64,000 nt of DNA, taken from contig NZ_LT629695.1 in NCBI RefSeq assembly GCF_900099705.1, forward strand, positions 1,736,001 to 1,800,000, read 5' to 3'. Of the stretch, positions 16,794-24,809 are shown piece by piece. Position 1 is the stretch's first letter; every line of letters begins with the position of its first letter. The notes under the pieces are model-generated. The model did not search any database. It had not been told where the DNA came from and worked only from the letters and a program-made list of their open reading frames with translations. Made by a program: the position numbers and the translations under genes. This DNA is from Agrococcus jejuensis (GTDB taxonomy: Bacteria; Actinomycetota; Actinomycetes; Actinomycetales; Microbacteriaceae).

Positions 16794-17888
16794 ATGCGCG
16801 TCCTCGAGATCGCAGGCGCCACGCCCCACGACCGCGGCGTCGATCGCGGGCGACAGGTGGCCGCGGTCGTGCGCGCGCACTGGCGCGTCTACCTCGACCT
16901 GTTCGCGATCGCCGGCTGGTCGGAGGCCGAGGTGCGCAGCCACGCCCTCGCCTCGCTCGACGCGCTCGGTGCCTGGTGGCCCGACGGCCGCGACGAGGTG
17001 CTGGGCGTCGCCGCCGGCGCCGAGCTGCCCGAGTGGATCGCCGCCGCCCTCGCCGCCCGCACCGAGCTGCTCGTCGCACGCGGCGGGCCCGACGCATCCG
17101 TGCAGCCGGGCCGTGAGTGCACGATCCTCGCCACCGTGTCGCCGGCCGCGGCGGCGCAGGTGTGGGACTGGCATCGCGAGCTCGGCGACGCCTGGCACGC
17201 GCAGCAGATGCGCGGCGGGCCACTGGGCTTCGCGGGCGTGACCGAGCACGGCATCTGCGCGAAGGTCGGCATGAACGACGCAGGCGTGGGCGTGCTGCTC
17301 GCGATCCTGTCGCACGTCGACGATCGCCCGGGCGGCGTGCCCATCCACTCGGTGCTGCACCGCATCCTCGCGGAGGCGACGACGGTGGAGGCGGCGCTCG
17401 CGATCGCGCGGTCGGCAGCTGTGACGTCGTCGAGCGTCGTGACGATCGTCGGCCCCACCGAGGGCGGCGGCCGCACGGCGACGGCGATCGAGCTGAGCCC
17501 TGCCGGGCCCGAGGTGGTCGAGCCCATCGTCGACCTGCACGACGCCCTGTGGCTGCCGCGGTCGAACCACTTCCTCTCCGAGCGCCTCGCGGCGGGCTCG
17601 CGCACGTTCCGCGGCGATCCGGACTCGCCCGATCGCCTCACGCTGCTGCGCCGTCGCATCGCGGCGCGGTCGACGCCGATCACGAAGGCGATGGACCTCG
17701 TGCCGATGCTGCGCACCGCGCCGGGCGAGGAGCTGGGAGACATCTGCTGCGTGGCCCGCCCCGAGCAGCCGCTCGGCCGCGCGTGGCAGACGCTCGCGAC
17801 GATCGCGATCGACGCGGCGGGGCTGACGATCCTCGAGGGCTCGCCGCTCGACGCGCCTGGCGCGCGCCTCAGGGTGCCGCTGCGCTGA
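16794..17888 (+). CDS. C45-family autoproteolytic acyltransferase/hydrolase (copy 2)
   Basis: A 364-residue paralogue of the preceding gene. The likely nucleophile is Cys109 in GRECTILATV, followed by QVWDWHREL, and RSNHFLSERL replaces AHTNHFLD. The two proteins share family architecture but look well diverged, suggesting different acyl specificities or a heteromeric pair. It is separated from copy 1 by the inverted repeat, so its expression may differ. It closes the importer/amidase gene group. Confidence 0.86.
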   Translation: MRVLEIAGATPHDRGVDRGRQVAAVVRAHWRVYLDLFAIAGWSEAEVRSHALASLDALGAWWPDGRDEVLGVAAGAELPEWIAAALAARTELLVARGGPDASVQPGRECTILATVSPAAAAQVWDWHRELGDAWHAQQMRGGPLGFAGVTEHGICAKVGMNDAGVGVLLAILSHVDDRPGGVPIHSVLHRILAEATTVEAALAIARSAAVTSSSVVTIVGPTEGGGRTATAIELSPAGPEVVEPIVDLHDALWLPRSNHFLSERLAAGSRTFRGDPDSPDRLTLLRRRIAARSTPITKAMDLVPMLRTAPGEELGDICCVARPEQPLGRAWQTLATIAIDAAGLTILEGSPLDAPGARLRVPLR

Positions 17889-18062
17889 GCGTCGGCGTCG
17901 CCGCGGGAGCGTGGGCCGCCGAGGCTCCGAGCCTGCTCGGGCTCCACGGCGAGCCCATGGCCTCGCCCGTCGCCGAGCCGCGGAAGGCACCGCCAGCGCC
18001 TTGCGCCGAGCCCGCCCTCGGCGCACCCTGGAGCGGAGCATCCGCCGAGCCCTGGAGGACCC

Positions 18063-18407
18063 GTGCCGCAGTACGCCGTGCTGATCTACGCCGATGACTC
18101 GGCGCACGCGCTCGACGCGACCGACGACGACCTCGCCGAGCCGAACGGCCACGGCGACGAGCTCGCCGCCTCGGGTGCGATGACGGCGGCGTGGGCGTTC
18201 ACGCCGCGCGCGCTCGCGCGGTCGATCCGCGCCGACGGCGTCACCGAGGAGCCGTTCGTCGACGCCGAGGTCGTCGTGGCCGGCGTCTACGTGCTCGAGG
18301 CCGACGACGAGCGGGCGGCGCTGGCGATCGCGGCCACGAACCCCGCGATCCGCGGCGCCGGCGGCGTCGAGGTGCGGCTCGTGCACAGCGGCGGCGTCAT
18401 CGACTGA
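18063..18407 (+). CDS. YCII-related domain protein
   Basis: A 114-residue single-domain protein. The start PQYAVLIYADD and the ferredoxin-like repeat ending YVLEADDERAALAIAATNP are typical of YCII-like actinobacterial proteins (often seen with ECF sigma genes). The GTG at 18063 follows GGAGGA. The family has a conserved His/Asp pair and a proposed but unproven enzymatic role. It converges with the anti-sigma gene at 18423, and the sigma/anti-sigma pair next door fits the known association. The preceding 174-base spacer is rich in CCGAGCC words but shows no gene. Confidence 0.8.
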   Translation: MPQYAVLIYADDSAHALDATDDDLAEPNGHGDELAASGAMTAAWAFTPRALARSIRADGVTEEPFVDAEVVVAGVYVLEADDERAALAIAATNPAIRGAGGVEVRLVHSGGVID

Positions 18408-18422
18408 CGCCCGCCCTTCCGG

Positions 18423-19175
18423 TCAGGCGAGCGAGCCGCGCCAGACGCTCTCGCCGCTGTGCGTGGGGTCGCCGTCGAGCGGCTCGATCGACACGTCGAC
18501 GATCGGGAACGCGTCGAGGTCGAGGTCGTCGGGCAGCACGTACTCGGCGTGATCCGCATCGAGCGTGCCGACGTTGACCATGCCCTCGACGTCGGCGTCG
18601 ATGAGCCACACGTCGAGCGTGCCGCCGGCTGCCTGCGGCAGCGCATCCGCGTCGATCACGAGCACGCGGTGCCCGTCGCGCTCGACGATGGATGCGGAGG
18701 CCGGCCCGATGCCGGACTCGAGCGGGTCGAGGGCGATCGACGCGACGACCGTCTCGGCGGGCGGCCGCTGCGCGATCCAGGTGCCGATGCCCACGCCGCC
18801 GCCGACGACGATCGCCGTCGCGACGCACGCTGCGACGAGGGTGCGCAGCGAGACGCGGCGCGGCAGGCGGCGCCGCCGCGCGCGCACGCGGGGCGGCTCC
18901 CCGGCGCTCGCGGCCGCCTCGAGCGACGACGCGCCGGCGGGGCGCGCGTCGGCCTCCGCGTCCGCATCCAGCTCCGCCGCGATGCGATCCCACAGACCTG
19001 GCGGCAGGGGAGCGGGCTCGACGGCGTCGTCGCGGATGCGCTGCACCGTGCGCTCGAACGCCTGCAGCTCGGCGGCGCACGCCGCGCAGTCGCGCAAGTG
19101 CTCGTCGAGCGTGCCCGTGACGCGCGCGCCCTCGACGGCGCGCCAGGCGAGGTCGTCATGCGAGATGTGCGGCAT
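18423..19175 (-). CDS. Anti-sigma factor (RskA-like, zinc-binding, membrane)
   Basis: A 250-residue single-pass membrane protein. The N-terminal zinc-finger motif LDEHLRDCAACAAEL (HX3CX2C) binds the sigma factor. One membrane helix lies at about 100-125 after an Arg-rich patch. The extracytoplasmic C-terminal part has the anti-sigma-K fold signature GTLDVWLIDADVEGMVNVGT. It overlaps the sigma gene by 20 bases, the usual arrangement. Regulated proteolysis of the membrane part is expected to free the sigma factor. Confidence 0.9.
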   Translation of the reverse strand: MPHISHDDLAWRAVEGARVTGTLDEHLRDCAACAAELQAFERTVQRIRDDAVEPAPLPPGLWDRIAAELDADAEADARPAGASSLEAAASAGEPPRVRARRRRLPRRVSLRTLVAACVATAIVVGGGVGIGTWIAQRPPAETVVASIALDPLESGIGPASASIVERDGHRVLVIDADALPQAAGGTLDVWLIDADVEGMVNVGTLDADHAEYVLPDDLDLDAFPIVDVSIEPLDGDPTHSGESVWRGSLA

Positions 19176-19731
19176 GGGCTCCCTCCCATCGGTCCCTCAG
19201 TCGTCGCAGCGTGCGCGACAGGTGGCTCTTCACGGTGCCTACCGGGAGTTCGAGGCGCTCGGCGATCGCGGATGCCGGCAGGTCCTCGATCACGGCGAGT
19301 CGCACGATCGTGCGTTGCGGCTCGTCCATCTCGGCGAGCGTCTGCTCGACCAGGATGCTGCCCGCGACGGCGTCGGGCACGTCGACCGGATGCGGGCGCT
19401 CGGCCCGGTCGAGCACGACGGTCGGGTCGACGACGCGCTCGTGCAGCACGGAGGCGACGCGGAAGTGGTCGGCGATGCGGCGGCGCGCGATGCGCACGAT
19501 CCACGCGCCGAGCGGGCCCGCCTCCGGGTCGTACCGCTCGCGCGATCGCCACGCCGACACGAAGGTCTGCTGCACGACGTCCTCCGCATCCGCCCGATCC
19601 ATCACCCGCAGCGCGAGGGCCAGCACGAGGCCGCCCCAGCGGTCGTACGCGAGCCGCAGGCCGACGTCGCTCGGACCGGTCGCGAAGGCGAGCGCGATCG
19701 CGTCGTCGTCGAACCCCTCCGTCGCGGTCAC
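19156..19731 (-). CDS. ECF RNA polymerase sigma factor (SigK-like)
   Basis: A 191-residue sigma factor with region 2 (DRADAEDVVQQTFVSAWRSR) and region 4 (LPASAIAERLELPVGTVKSH). GTG 19731 is used. It lies downstream of the sortase gene with a 24-base gap and overlaps its anti-sigma. The group probably controls envelope or redox genes. Its close neighbours DUF4397 and sortase are candidate targets. Confidence 0.9.
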   Translation of the reverse strand: MTATEGFDDDAIALAFATGPSDVGLRLAYDRWGGLVLALALRVMDRADAEDVVQQTFVSAWRSRERYDPEAGPLGAWIVRIARRRIADHFRVASVLHERVVDPTVVLDRAERPHPVDVPDAVAGSILVEQTLAEMDEPQRTIVRLAVIEDLPASAIAERLELPVGTVKSHLSRTLRRLRDRWEGAHAAHLA

Positions 19732-19755
19732 GCGGTCACCGTAGTCCCGTGCTGG

Positions 19756-20478
19756 TCATGCGGTCACGGGGGTGGCGGTGACGATGAGGTTGTCCTCGTA
19801 GGCGCTGGCGGCGGGGTCCCAGGCGCCCGCGCACGTCACGAGCCGCAGCAGCGGCGGGCCGTCGCGGGCGAAGAGCTCGTCGAGCGGCAGCTGCTGCTTG
19901 CCGAGCTGCTCGACCGTGTCGACGCGGAACGTCAGCACGGCGCCGCTCGCGGTCGTGACCTCGACGAGCGCCCCGGGCTCGACCTCGAGCAGGGCCGCCA
20001 TGGGTGCGCGACCCAGCTCGGAGTCGACGTGCGCCGACAGCACCGCCGAGCCCGCGGGCGCTCCGGGCGCCGGCCCGTACTCGTACCAGCCGACCTCGGT
20101 GACGAGCGTCGGGATCTCCATCTGCCCGTCGGCGCGCACGCCGACCGGCACGACGGCGAGGTCGAGGCCCACGTCGGCGATCGCGACCTCGACGGGCGCA
20201 TCCTGCACCGCCGGCTGCTGCAGCGCGATGTCGAAGTCCGAGCGGGCGACGGGCGACGGCGACGCGGATGCGGACGGCGTGGGCTCGGGCGCGCTGGGCT
20301 CGGACGCACTGGGCTCGGCGCTCGGCGGCGGCGACCCGGCGTCGGTCGCCTCGACGCCGCTCGTGCTGCGCACGAGCCACACGCCGCCGACGACGCCGAG
20401 CACGACCGCCGCGCCCGCGAGCATCGCGGCGACGCGACGACCGGTGCGCGTCAGGCTCCTCCTGCGCGCATGTCGCAC
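19756..20478 (-). CDS. Sortase (class E/F type)
   Basis: A 240-residue membrane-anchored transpeptidase from GTG 20478. An Arg-rich N-terminus and one membrane helix (MLAGAAVVLGVVGGVWLV) precede a Pro/Ser-rich linker and the sortase domain. The catalytic His is in LSAHVDS and the catalytic Cys in LRLVTCAG. The usual Arg after the Cys is not obvious in AWDPAASAYEDNLIV, which is odd. The start was chosen because the terminator of the upstream gene ends at 20502; other in-frame starts would lie inside that hairpin or gene. It would anchor surface proteins, with the adjacent DUF4397 protein as a candidate substrate. Confidence 0.8.
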   Translation of the reverse strand: MRHARRRSLTRTGRRVAAMLAGAAVVLGVVGGVWLVRSTSGVEATDAGSPPPSAEPSASEPSAPEPTPSASASPSPVARSDFDIALQQPAVQDAPVEVAIADVGLDLAVVPVGVRADGQMEIPTLVTEVGWYEYGPAPGAPAGSAVLSAHVDSELGRAPMAALLEVEPGALVEVTTASGAVLTFRVDTVEQLGKQQLPLDELFARDGPPLLRLVTCAGAWDPAASAYEDNLIVTATPVTA

Positions 20479-20501
20479 GACGCTCGGGCGCGCACGCCGC
20501 A

Positions 20502-20533
20502 CCCGGCTCCCGTCGGGGGCGACGGGAGCCGGG
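20502..20533 (-). terminator. Rho-independent-type hairpin after DUF4397 gene
   Basis: A perfect 13-bp stem (20502-20514 with 20521-20533) closes a 6-base loop. It stands 33 bases past the DUF4397 stop and just upstream of the sortase start. No T-run follows. Confidence 0.75.
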
Positions 20534-20566
20534 CGGCGGGCGTGGCGGCCGTGCGCCACGGATGGA

Positions 20567-21382
20567 TCAGCGCTCCCGCGCCTCGGCGACTCGCGTGCGT
20601 CCCCAGACCACGAGGGCTGCGGCGCCGAGCAGCGCCGCGATCGCGAGCACGATGCCGGGCGCCGTGCCACCGACTGCGCCGCCGAGGCCCGACGGCATGC
20701 CGGTCGGTGCGCCGTTCGCGCCGACGGTCTGCACGCCCACGCCGAGCGTGCCGTCCTCGGCGCTGCCCCACGCGGTCACGATCGTCGTCGTGCCCTCGGT
20801 GAGCGTGAGGTCGGCGGGGCCGATGACGACGTCCTCGGTGCCTGCGAGCACGACGTCGGCCGACACCATCCCGGCCGCCGTGACGAGCGATGCCTCGTTC
20901 GGGTTCTCGATGCCCTCGACGACGACGGTGCCGTCGGCGCGCACGTCGACCGCGGGTGCGGCGGCGAGGTGACGCACCGTGAGGCGCGCCTGGCCGGCGG
21001 GCACGGGCGACGTGTCGTTCACGAAGGCGCCGAGCGTCGGGTTGCCGTCGACGTCGAGGTGCGCGGCGAGCGTGATGTTGGCGTTCGCGGGCACCTGCAC
21101 GTCCATCGCCTCGATGGCGGGCGTCGCGGTGGCGGGGTCGTCGCCGTCGGCGAAGACCTGGATGTCGTACGCCCCCGGCGCGAGCATGATCGGCTCGGTG
21201 AGGGTGCCGGGTTCGAGGTCGGGCACCGTCTCGGCGCCGTTCACGTAGACGTCGACGGTGATGCCCGGCACGGCGTGCAGCACCGAGACGGTCGCATCGC
21301 CCTCGGCGGCGAGCGCCGGGGCGGCACCCAGCACGGACATGGCGAGCACGGCAGCGCTGCCGATCGCGATCTTGCCCTTCAT
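20567..21382 (-). CDS. DUF4397 secreted, membrane-anchored protein
   Basis: A 271-residue protein with a Sec signal peptide (about 1-25, ending APALAAEG). DUF4397 repeats are seen in ATVSVLHAVPGITVDVYVNG and ARLTVRHLAAAPAVDVRADG. A C-terminal hydrophobic helix (about 238-258) is followed by a basic tail, the layout of a sortase substrate. The classic LPXTG is missing; GAPTGMPSGLGG just before the helix could be a nonstandard sorting signal. The ATG at 21382 has AGGAG upstream. It is located directly before the sortase gene. Confidence 0.85.
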   Translation of the reverse strand: MKGKIAIGSAAVLAMSVLGAAPALAAEGDATVSVLHAVPGITVDVYVNGAETVPDLEPGTLTEPIMLAPGAYDIQVFADGDDPATATPAIEAMDVQVPANANITLAAHLDVDGNPTLGAFVNDTSPVPAGQARLTVRHLAAAPAVDVRADGTVVVEGIENPNEASLVTAAGMVSADVVLAGTEDVVIGPADLTLTEGTTTIVTAWGSAEDGTLGVGVQTVGANGAPTGMPSGLGGAVGGTAPGIVLAIAALLGAAALVVWGRTRVAEARER

Positions 21383-21524
21383 CGCTTCTCCTGACTCTGG
21401 TCGGGTCACGGGTTGCGACCCTGCACCCCTTGTATCGGAGTCCGAGGGTGGATCGATTGCACGGATGCCGACGGGGTACGGACATGCGGCAGGCGGCATG
21501 CGCGTCTGGCTCCCACAGGTCTTC

Positions 21525-21552
21525 CATGATTCACGTCAGCGTGATATTCATG
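21525..21552 (+). promoter_or_regulatory. Candidate ArsR operator and promoter region
   Basis: TCACG-TCAG-CGTGA (21531-21544) is a perfect 5+4+5 inverted repeat inside a longer imperfect dyad bounded by CATGA and TTCATG. It ends 5 bases before the ArsR start, so little leader is left and translation may be nearly leaderless. Autoregulation by the ArsR protein is the likely use. Confidence 0.5.
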
Positions 21553-21556
21553 GTGC

Positions 21557-21922
21557 ATGAAGTCCTTCGCCACCCTCGCCGATCCCGTGCGGCGCCGCAT
21601 CGTCGAGGTGCTCGCCGACGGCGCGCAGCCCGCAGGGTCGCTCGGCGCCGTCGTGCAGGCCGAGTTCGGCATCTCGCAGCCCGCCGTCTCGAACCAGCTG
21701 CGCGCGCTGCGCGAGGCCGAGGTCGTCGCCGTCGAGCCGCGCGGCACGCAGCGCATCTACTCGCTCGTGCCCGGCGCGCTCGACGACGTCACCGCGTGGG
21801 TGGAACGCTACGCGGCGCTGTGGCCGCAGCGCCTCGACGCCCTCGAGACCGAGCTCGCGCGCGGCAGGCATGCGCGCGCATCCGCATCCGCCAGCCCCGC
21901 GCCCGAGGAGGCCTCCGCATGA
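21557..21922 (+). CDS. ArsR-family transcriptional regulator
   Basis: A 121-residue winged-helix repressor: MKSFATLADPVRRRIVEVLADG followed by the recognition helix ISQPAVSNQLRALREAEVV. No metal-binding Cys cluster is present. It belongs to the group that is coupled to SRPBCC (AHSA1) proteins; the next gene overlaps by ATGA and encodes such a protein. It probably autoregulates the pair. Confidence 0.9.
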   Translation: MKSFATLADPVRRRIVEVLADGAQPAGSLGAVVQAEFGISQPAVSNQLRALREAEVVAVEPRGTQRIYSLVPGALDDVTAWVERYAALWPQRLDALETELARGRHARASASASPAPEEASA

Positions 21923-22830
21923 CCGTCCCCACCATCGGCGTCGTGCGCGCCCTCACCGGCTCGCCCGATCGCCCCGTCGTCGACGTCGAGCGGCGCCTCG
22001 CGATGCCCCCGGCGGAGGTGTGGGATGCGCTCGTGCAACCCGAGCGCCTCGCGCGCTGGCTCGGCACGATCGAGTCGGGCGAGCGGCCGCCCGTCGGGGG
22101 CGCGTTCGGCCTGCGGCTCGGCGACGAGCCCGGCGACCGCGCCGACTGCCGCCTGCTCGAGTGCGACCCGGAGCGTGGGATCGCGATCGCGTGGCGCTGG
22201 ACCGGCGAGCCCGACTCGGTCGTGCGCGTGACGGTCGACGCCGTCGAGGGCGGCTCGGTGCTGCGGCTGCGGCACGAGCTCGTGGCGCCGCAGCCCGTGC
22301 CCGACTACGGCGCCGGGTGGGAGGCGCACCTCGACGGCCTGGGCGACGACCTCGCCGGGCTCGCGCCGCGGCCGTTCGCGATGCCGGCGCACGAGACGTG
22401 GACGCGCATCGCCGACGGCGTGCTCGAGGTGGGGCGCGACGTCGCGGCGCCGATCGACGCCGTCTGGGCGGCGTTCGCGTCAGCCGAGGGGCTGCGCACC
22501 TGGTGGTGGCGGCACTGGGCCGACACGACGATCGAGGCCGACGTGCGCCCCGGCGGGGCGCTGCGCATCGCGGCGCCCGCCGCCGGCATCGTGCTGACGG
22601 GCGAGGTGCTGACCGCATCCGACCACCACCTCGCGGCGACCTGGACGTGGACCGACGCCGATGGCACGAGCGCCGACGAGGCGTTCGACGTGCGCCTGAC
22701 CGCGACCGACGCCGGCACCCGCGTGACGGTGCGGCACTCGGGCCCGTGGGCCGACGACGCCCCCGCCGAGTCCTACCGGCAGGGCTGGGAGTTCGTGCTG
22801 GGCGAGCTCGCGGCGGTCGTCGGAGCCTGA
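21919..22830 (+). CDS. Tandem SRPBCC/AHSA1-domain protein
   Basis: A 303-residue protein with two START-like hydrophobic-pocket domains. The first is about residues 20-145 (ERRLAMPPAEVWDALVQPE), the second about 170-300 (GRDVAAPIDAVWAAFASAEG with WWWRHWAD). Such fusions follow ArsR regulators in many actinobacteria; ligand and role are unknown. It is co-transcribed with the ArsR gene and ends before the repeat cluster at 22836. Confidence 0.87.
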   Translation: MTVPTIGVVRALTGSPDRPVVDVERRLAMPPAEVWDALVQPERLARWLGTIESGERPPVGGAFGLRLGDEPGDRADCRLLECDPERGIAIAWRWTGEPDSVVRVTVDAVEGGSVLRLRHELVAPQPVPDYGAGWEAHLDGLGDDLAGLAPRPFAMPAHETWTRIADGVLEVGRDVAAPIDAVWAAFASAEGLRTWWWRHWADTTIEADVRPGGALRIAAPAAGIVLTGEVLTASDHHLAATWTWTDADGTSADEAFDVRLTATDAGTRVTVRHSGPWADDAPAESYRQGWEFVLGELAAVVGA

Positions 22831-22835
22831 GCCAT

Positions 22836-22932
22836 GACTGCTCGCAGTTGCACCGGGACTGGTCGCAGTTCCCCGATGACTGGTCGCAGTTGCACCGAAG
22901 CTGCGACCAGTGTGGTGTAACTGCGACCAGTC
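22836..22932. repeat. Intergenic 21-bp tandem repeat with inverted copies
   Basis: Three direct units with core GACTGGTCGCAGTT begin at 22836, 22857 and 22878, exactly 21 bp apart. Two inverted copies follow at 22899-22912 and 22919-22932. Copies 3 and 4 form an 11-bp perfect hairpin (22879-22889 with 22901-22911). It fills the gap between two convergent genes, so it may terminate both, but a simple terminator would not need five copies. Confidence 0.85.
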
Positions 22933-22949
22933 AGGATCCTTCGGACGGG

Positions 22950-24275
22950 CTAGCGCGCCGCATCCACCAGCGTCTGCACGCGGGCGCGCTCGGCGCGGCC
23001 GAACGTCTCGCGCGTCACGAGGATGCCGACGAGGCCGATGACGCCCGCGAGCATGTAGAGGATCGACGCGCCCGGCCAGCCGAAGACGCCTACGAGCGCC
23101 GTCGCGAGCAGCGGCGCGAAGCCGCCGATCGCCGCGGCCAGCTGGTAGCCGAGCGAGGCGCCCGACGTGCGCGTCGCGGTCTGGAACTGCTCGGTGAGCA
23201 GCGAGCCCTGCACGCCCGTCAGCGAGGCGTGGATGACGCCGATGCCGATGATGAACGTCGCGACGACGAGCGCCGGGATCCCGTCGTTCGTGAGCAGGTA
23301 CAGCGGGAACGCGAAGAGGATGACGGCGATCGACGCCCCGATGTAGATGGGCCTGCGGCCGATCCTGTCGGTGAGCGATCCCATGACGAACGTCATGCCG
23401 ATGGCGATGACGCTCGCGACGGTGATGGCACCGAGGGCGATGGGCCGCAGCTCGGGGTTGCGCTCGGCGATGTAGTTCAGCAGGTACGTCGCGGTCGAGT
23501 AGTAGGCGAACGACTCGACGACGCGCAGCGCGATGACGCGCAGGATCGAGCGCCAGTCCTCGCGCAGCGTCGTGAGCAGCGGGTTCTTCACGGTCTTGCC
23601 CGTGGCCTGCGCCTCCTGGAACTCCGGCGACTCCGACAGCTTCGAGCGCACGACGAGCGCGACGATGACGAGCACCGACGAGAACAGGAAGGGCGTGCGC
23701 CACTGCCAGTCGCCCTCGAGCGTCGACGACCAGGCGAACATCGCGGTCGCGAGGGCGATGCCCAGCGGGTTGCCCGACTGCGGGATCGCGGCGAACATCC
23801 CCCTCCGGTGCCACGGCGCGTGCTCGTACGCCATCGTGATCGCGCCGCCCCATTCGGCGCCGAACGCGAGCCCCTGCACCATGCGGATGACGGTGAGGAT
23901 GATGGGCGCGGCGATGCCGATCTGGTCGAACGTCGGCAGCAGGCCGATGACGAACGTCGCGCCGCCCATGACGATCATGGCGGCGACGAGCACGGGCTTC
24001 CTGCCGTGGCGGTCGGCGAGGTAGCCGCCGATCGCGCCGCCGAGCGGACGCATGAGGAAGCCGACGGCGAGCGTCGAGAACGCGAGCAGGTTGCGCACGA
24101 GCGGGTCGTCGGCGGGGAAGAACACGACGCCGAAGTACAGCGCTGCGGCGGTGCCGTACGAGACGAAGTCGTAGTTCTCGACGCTCGTGCCGACGCCGGC
24201 GGCGATGGCGGTCTTGACGCGGTCCTTCGAGCCGAGCGGGCTCCTGCGGTCGGTGGGGGCGGTGGTGCTGGACAT
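22950..24275 (-). CDS. MFS transporter (metabolite:H+ symporter family)
   Basis: A 441-residue transporter with 12 predicted membrane helices. The metabolite-H+ symporter hallmarks are SVENYDFVSYG near the start, DRHGRKP in the loop 2-3 motif, and the second-half repeat LTDRIGRRP. The family carries organic acids, osmolytes and similar small solutes. It is downstream of an RpiB-like isomerase and a LacI regulator on the same strand, so a sugar acid or polyol derivative is likely. Confidence 0.9.
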   Translation of the reverse strand: MSSTTAPTDRRSPLGSKDRVKTAIAAGVGTSVENYDFVSYGTAAALYFGVVFFPADDPLVRNLLAFSTLAVGFLMRPLGGAIGGYLADRHGRKPVLVAAMIVMGGATFVIGLLPTFDQIGIAAPIILTVIRMVQGLAFGAEWGGAITMAYEHAPWHRRGMFAAIPQSGNPLGIALATAMFAWSSTLEGDWQWRTPFLFSSVLVIVALVVRSKLSESPEFQEAQATGKTVKNPLLTTLREDWRSILRVIALRVVESFAYYSTATYLLNYIAERNPELRPIALGAITVASVIAIGMTFVMGSLTDRIGRRPIYIGASIAVILFAFPLYLLTNDGIPALVVATFIIGIGVIHASLTGVQGSLLTEQFQTATRTSGASLGYQLAAAIGGFAPLLATALVGVFGWPGASILYMLAGVIGLVGILVTRETFGRAERARVQTLVDAAR

Positions 24276-24316
24276 GCGGATCTCCTTCGATCCGGTCGCG
24301 GATGCGGCCGTTCGGG

Positions 24317-24778
24317 TCAGTCGGTGGTGGCCGGGACGAGGTGGTCGAGCGCGTTGAGCTTGTCGACGCGGCGGTGGGTGTCGGCGTCGTCGTCGAACGT
24401 GGCGTCGAGGAACTCCTGCACGATCGACGGCACGAGCGCGTGCGGCACGAGCCAGGCGCCCATGGCGATGACGTTGGCGTCGTCGTGCTCGACGGCCTGG
24501 TGCGCCGAGTACGGCTCGTGGGCGAGGCCGCAGCGGATGCCCGGCAGCTTGTTGGCGGCCATGATGGCGCCCTGGCCGGTGCCGCACACGAGGATGGCGC
24601 GGTCTGCGTCGCCTGCCGTGACGGGCGCGCATGTGGCCTGGGTGATGTCGGGGAAGTCGACGGGGTCGGTCGAGTGCGTGCCGCAGTCGACGACCTCGTG
24701 GCCGAGGGCCTCGATGGCGGTGCGGACGGCGTCCTTGAGCGGGTAGCCGGCGTGGTCGGCGCCGAGGGCGATGCGCAT
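24317..24778 (-). CDS. RpiB/LacA/LacB-family sugar-phosphate isomerase
   Basis: A 153-residue isomerase. DHAGYPLKD near the N-terminus binds substrate, DCGTHSTDPVDFPD holds a conserved loop, and VCGTGQGAIMAANKLPGIRCG is the active-site signature with the catalytic Cys. Family members interconvert ribose-5-phosphate and ribulose-5-phosphate or related tetrose or allose phosphates. Its place between a LacI regulator and a transporter suggests a catabolic role rather than housekeeping. The ATG at 24778 follows GGAGA. Confidence 0.9.
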   Translation of the reverse strand: MRIALGADHAGYPLKDAVRTAIEALGHEVVDCGTHSTDPVDFPDITQATCAPVTAGDADRAILVCGTGQGAIMAANKLPGIRCGLAHEPYSAHQAVEHDDANVIAMGAWLVPHALVPSIVQEFLDATFDDDADTHRRVDKLNALDHLVPATTD

Positions 24779-24809
24779 GGGTCTCCTTCGCGAGGGGGTG
24801 TTCGTGGGG

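Noticed and set aside
16497..18386. Long - strand open frame over the two C45 genes
   Set aside because: Antisense shadow of conserved C45 coding sequence; composition is unlike real proteins in this window.
20567..20670. Extending the sortase gene upstream to 20670
   Set aside because: This would overlap the DUF4397 coding end and its terminator hairpin; the N-terminal residues would be low-complexity shadow.
22836..22932. CRISPR array
   Set aside because: Units are 21 bp with no 30-40 bp unique spacers, copies occur in both orientations and no cas genes are near.
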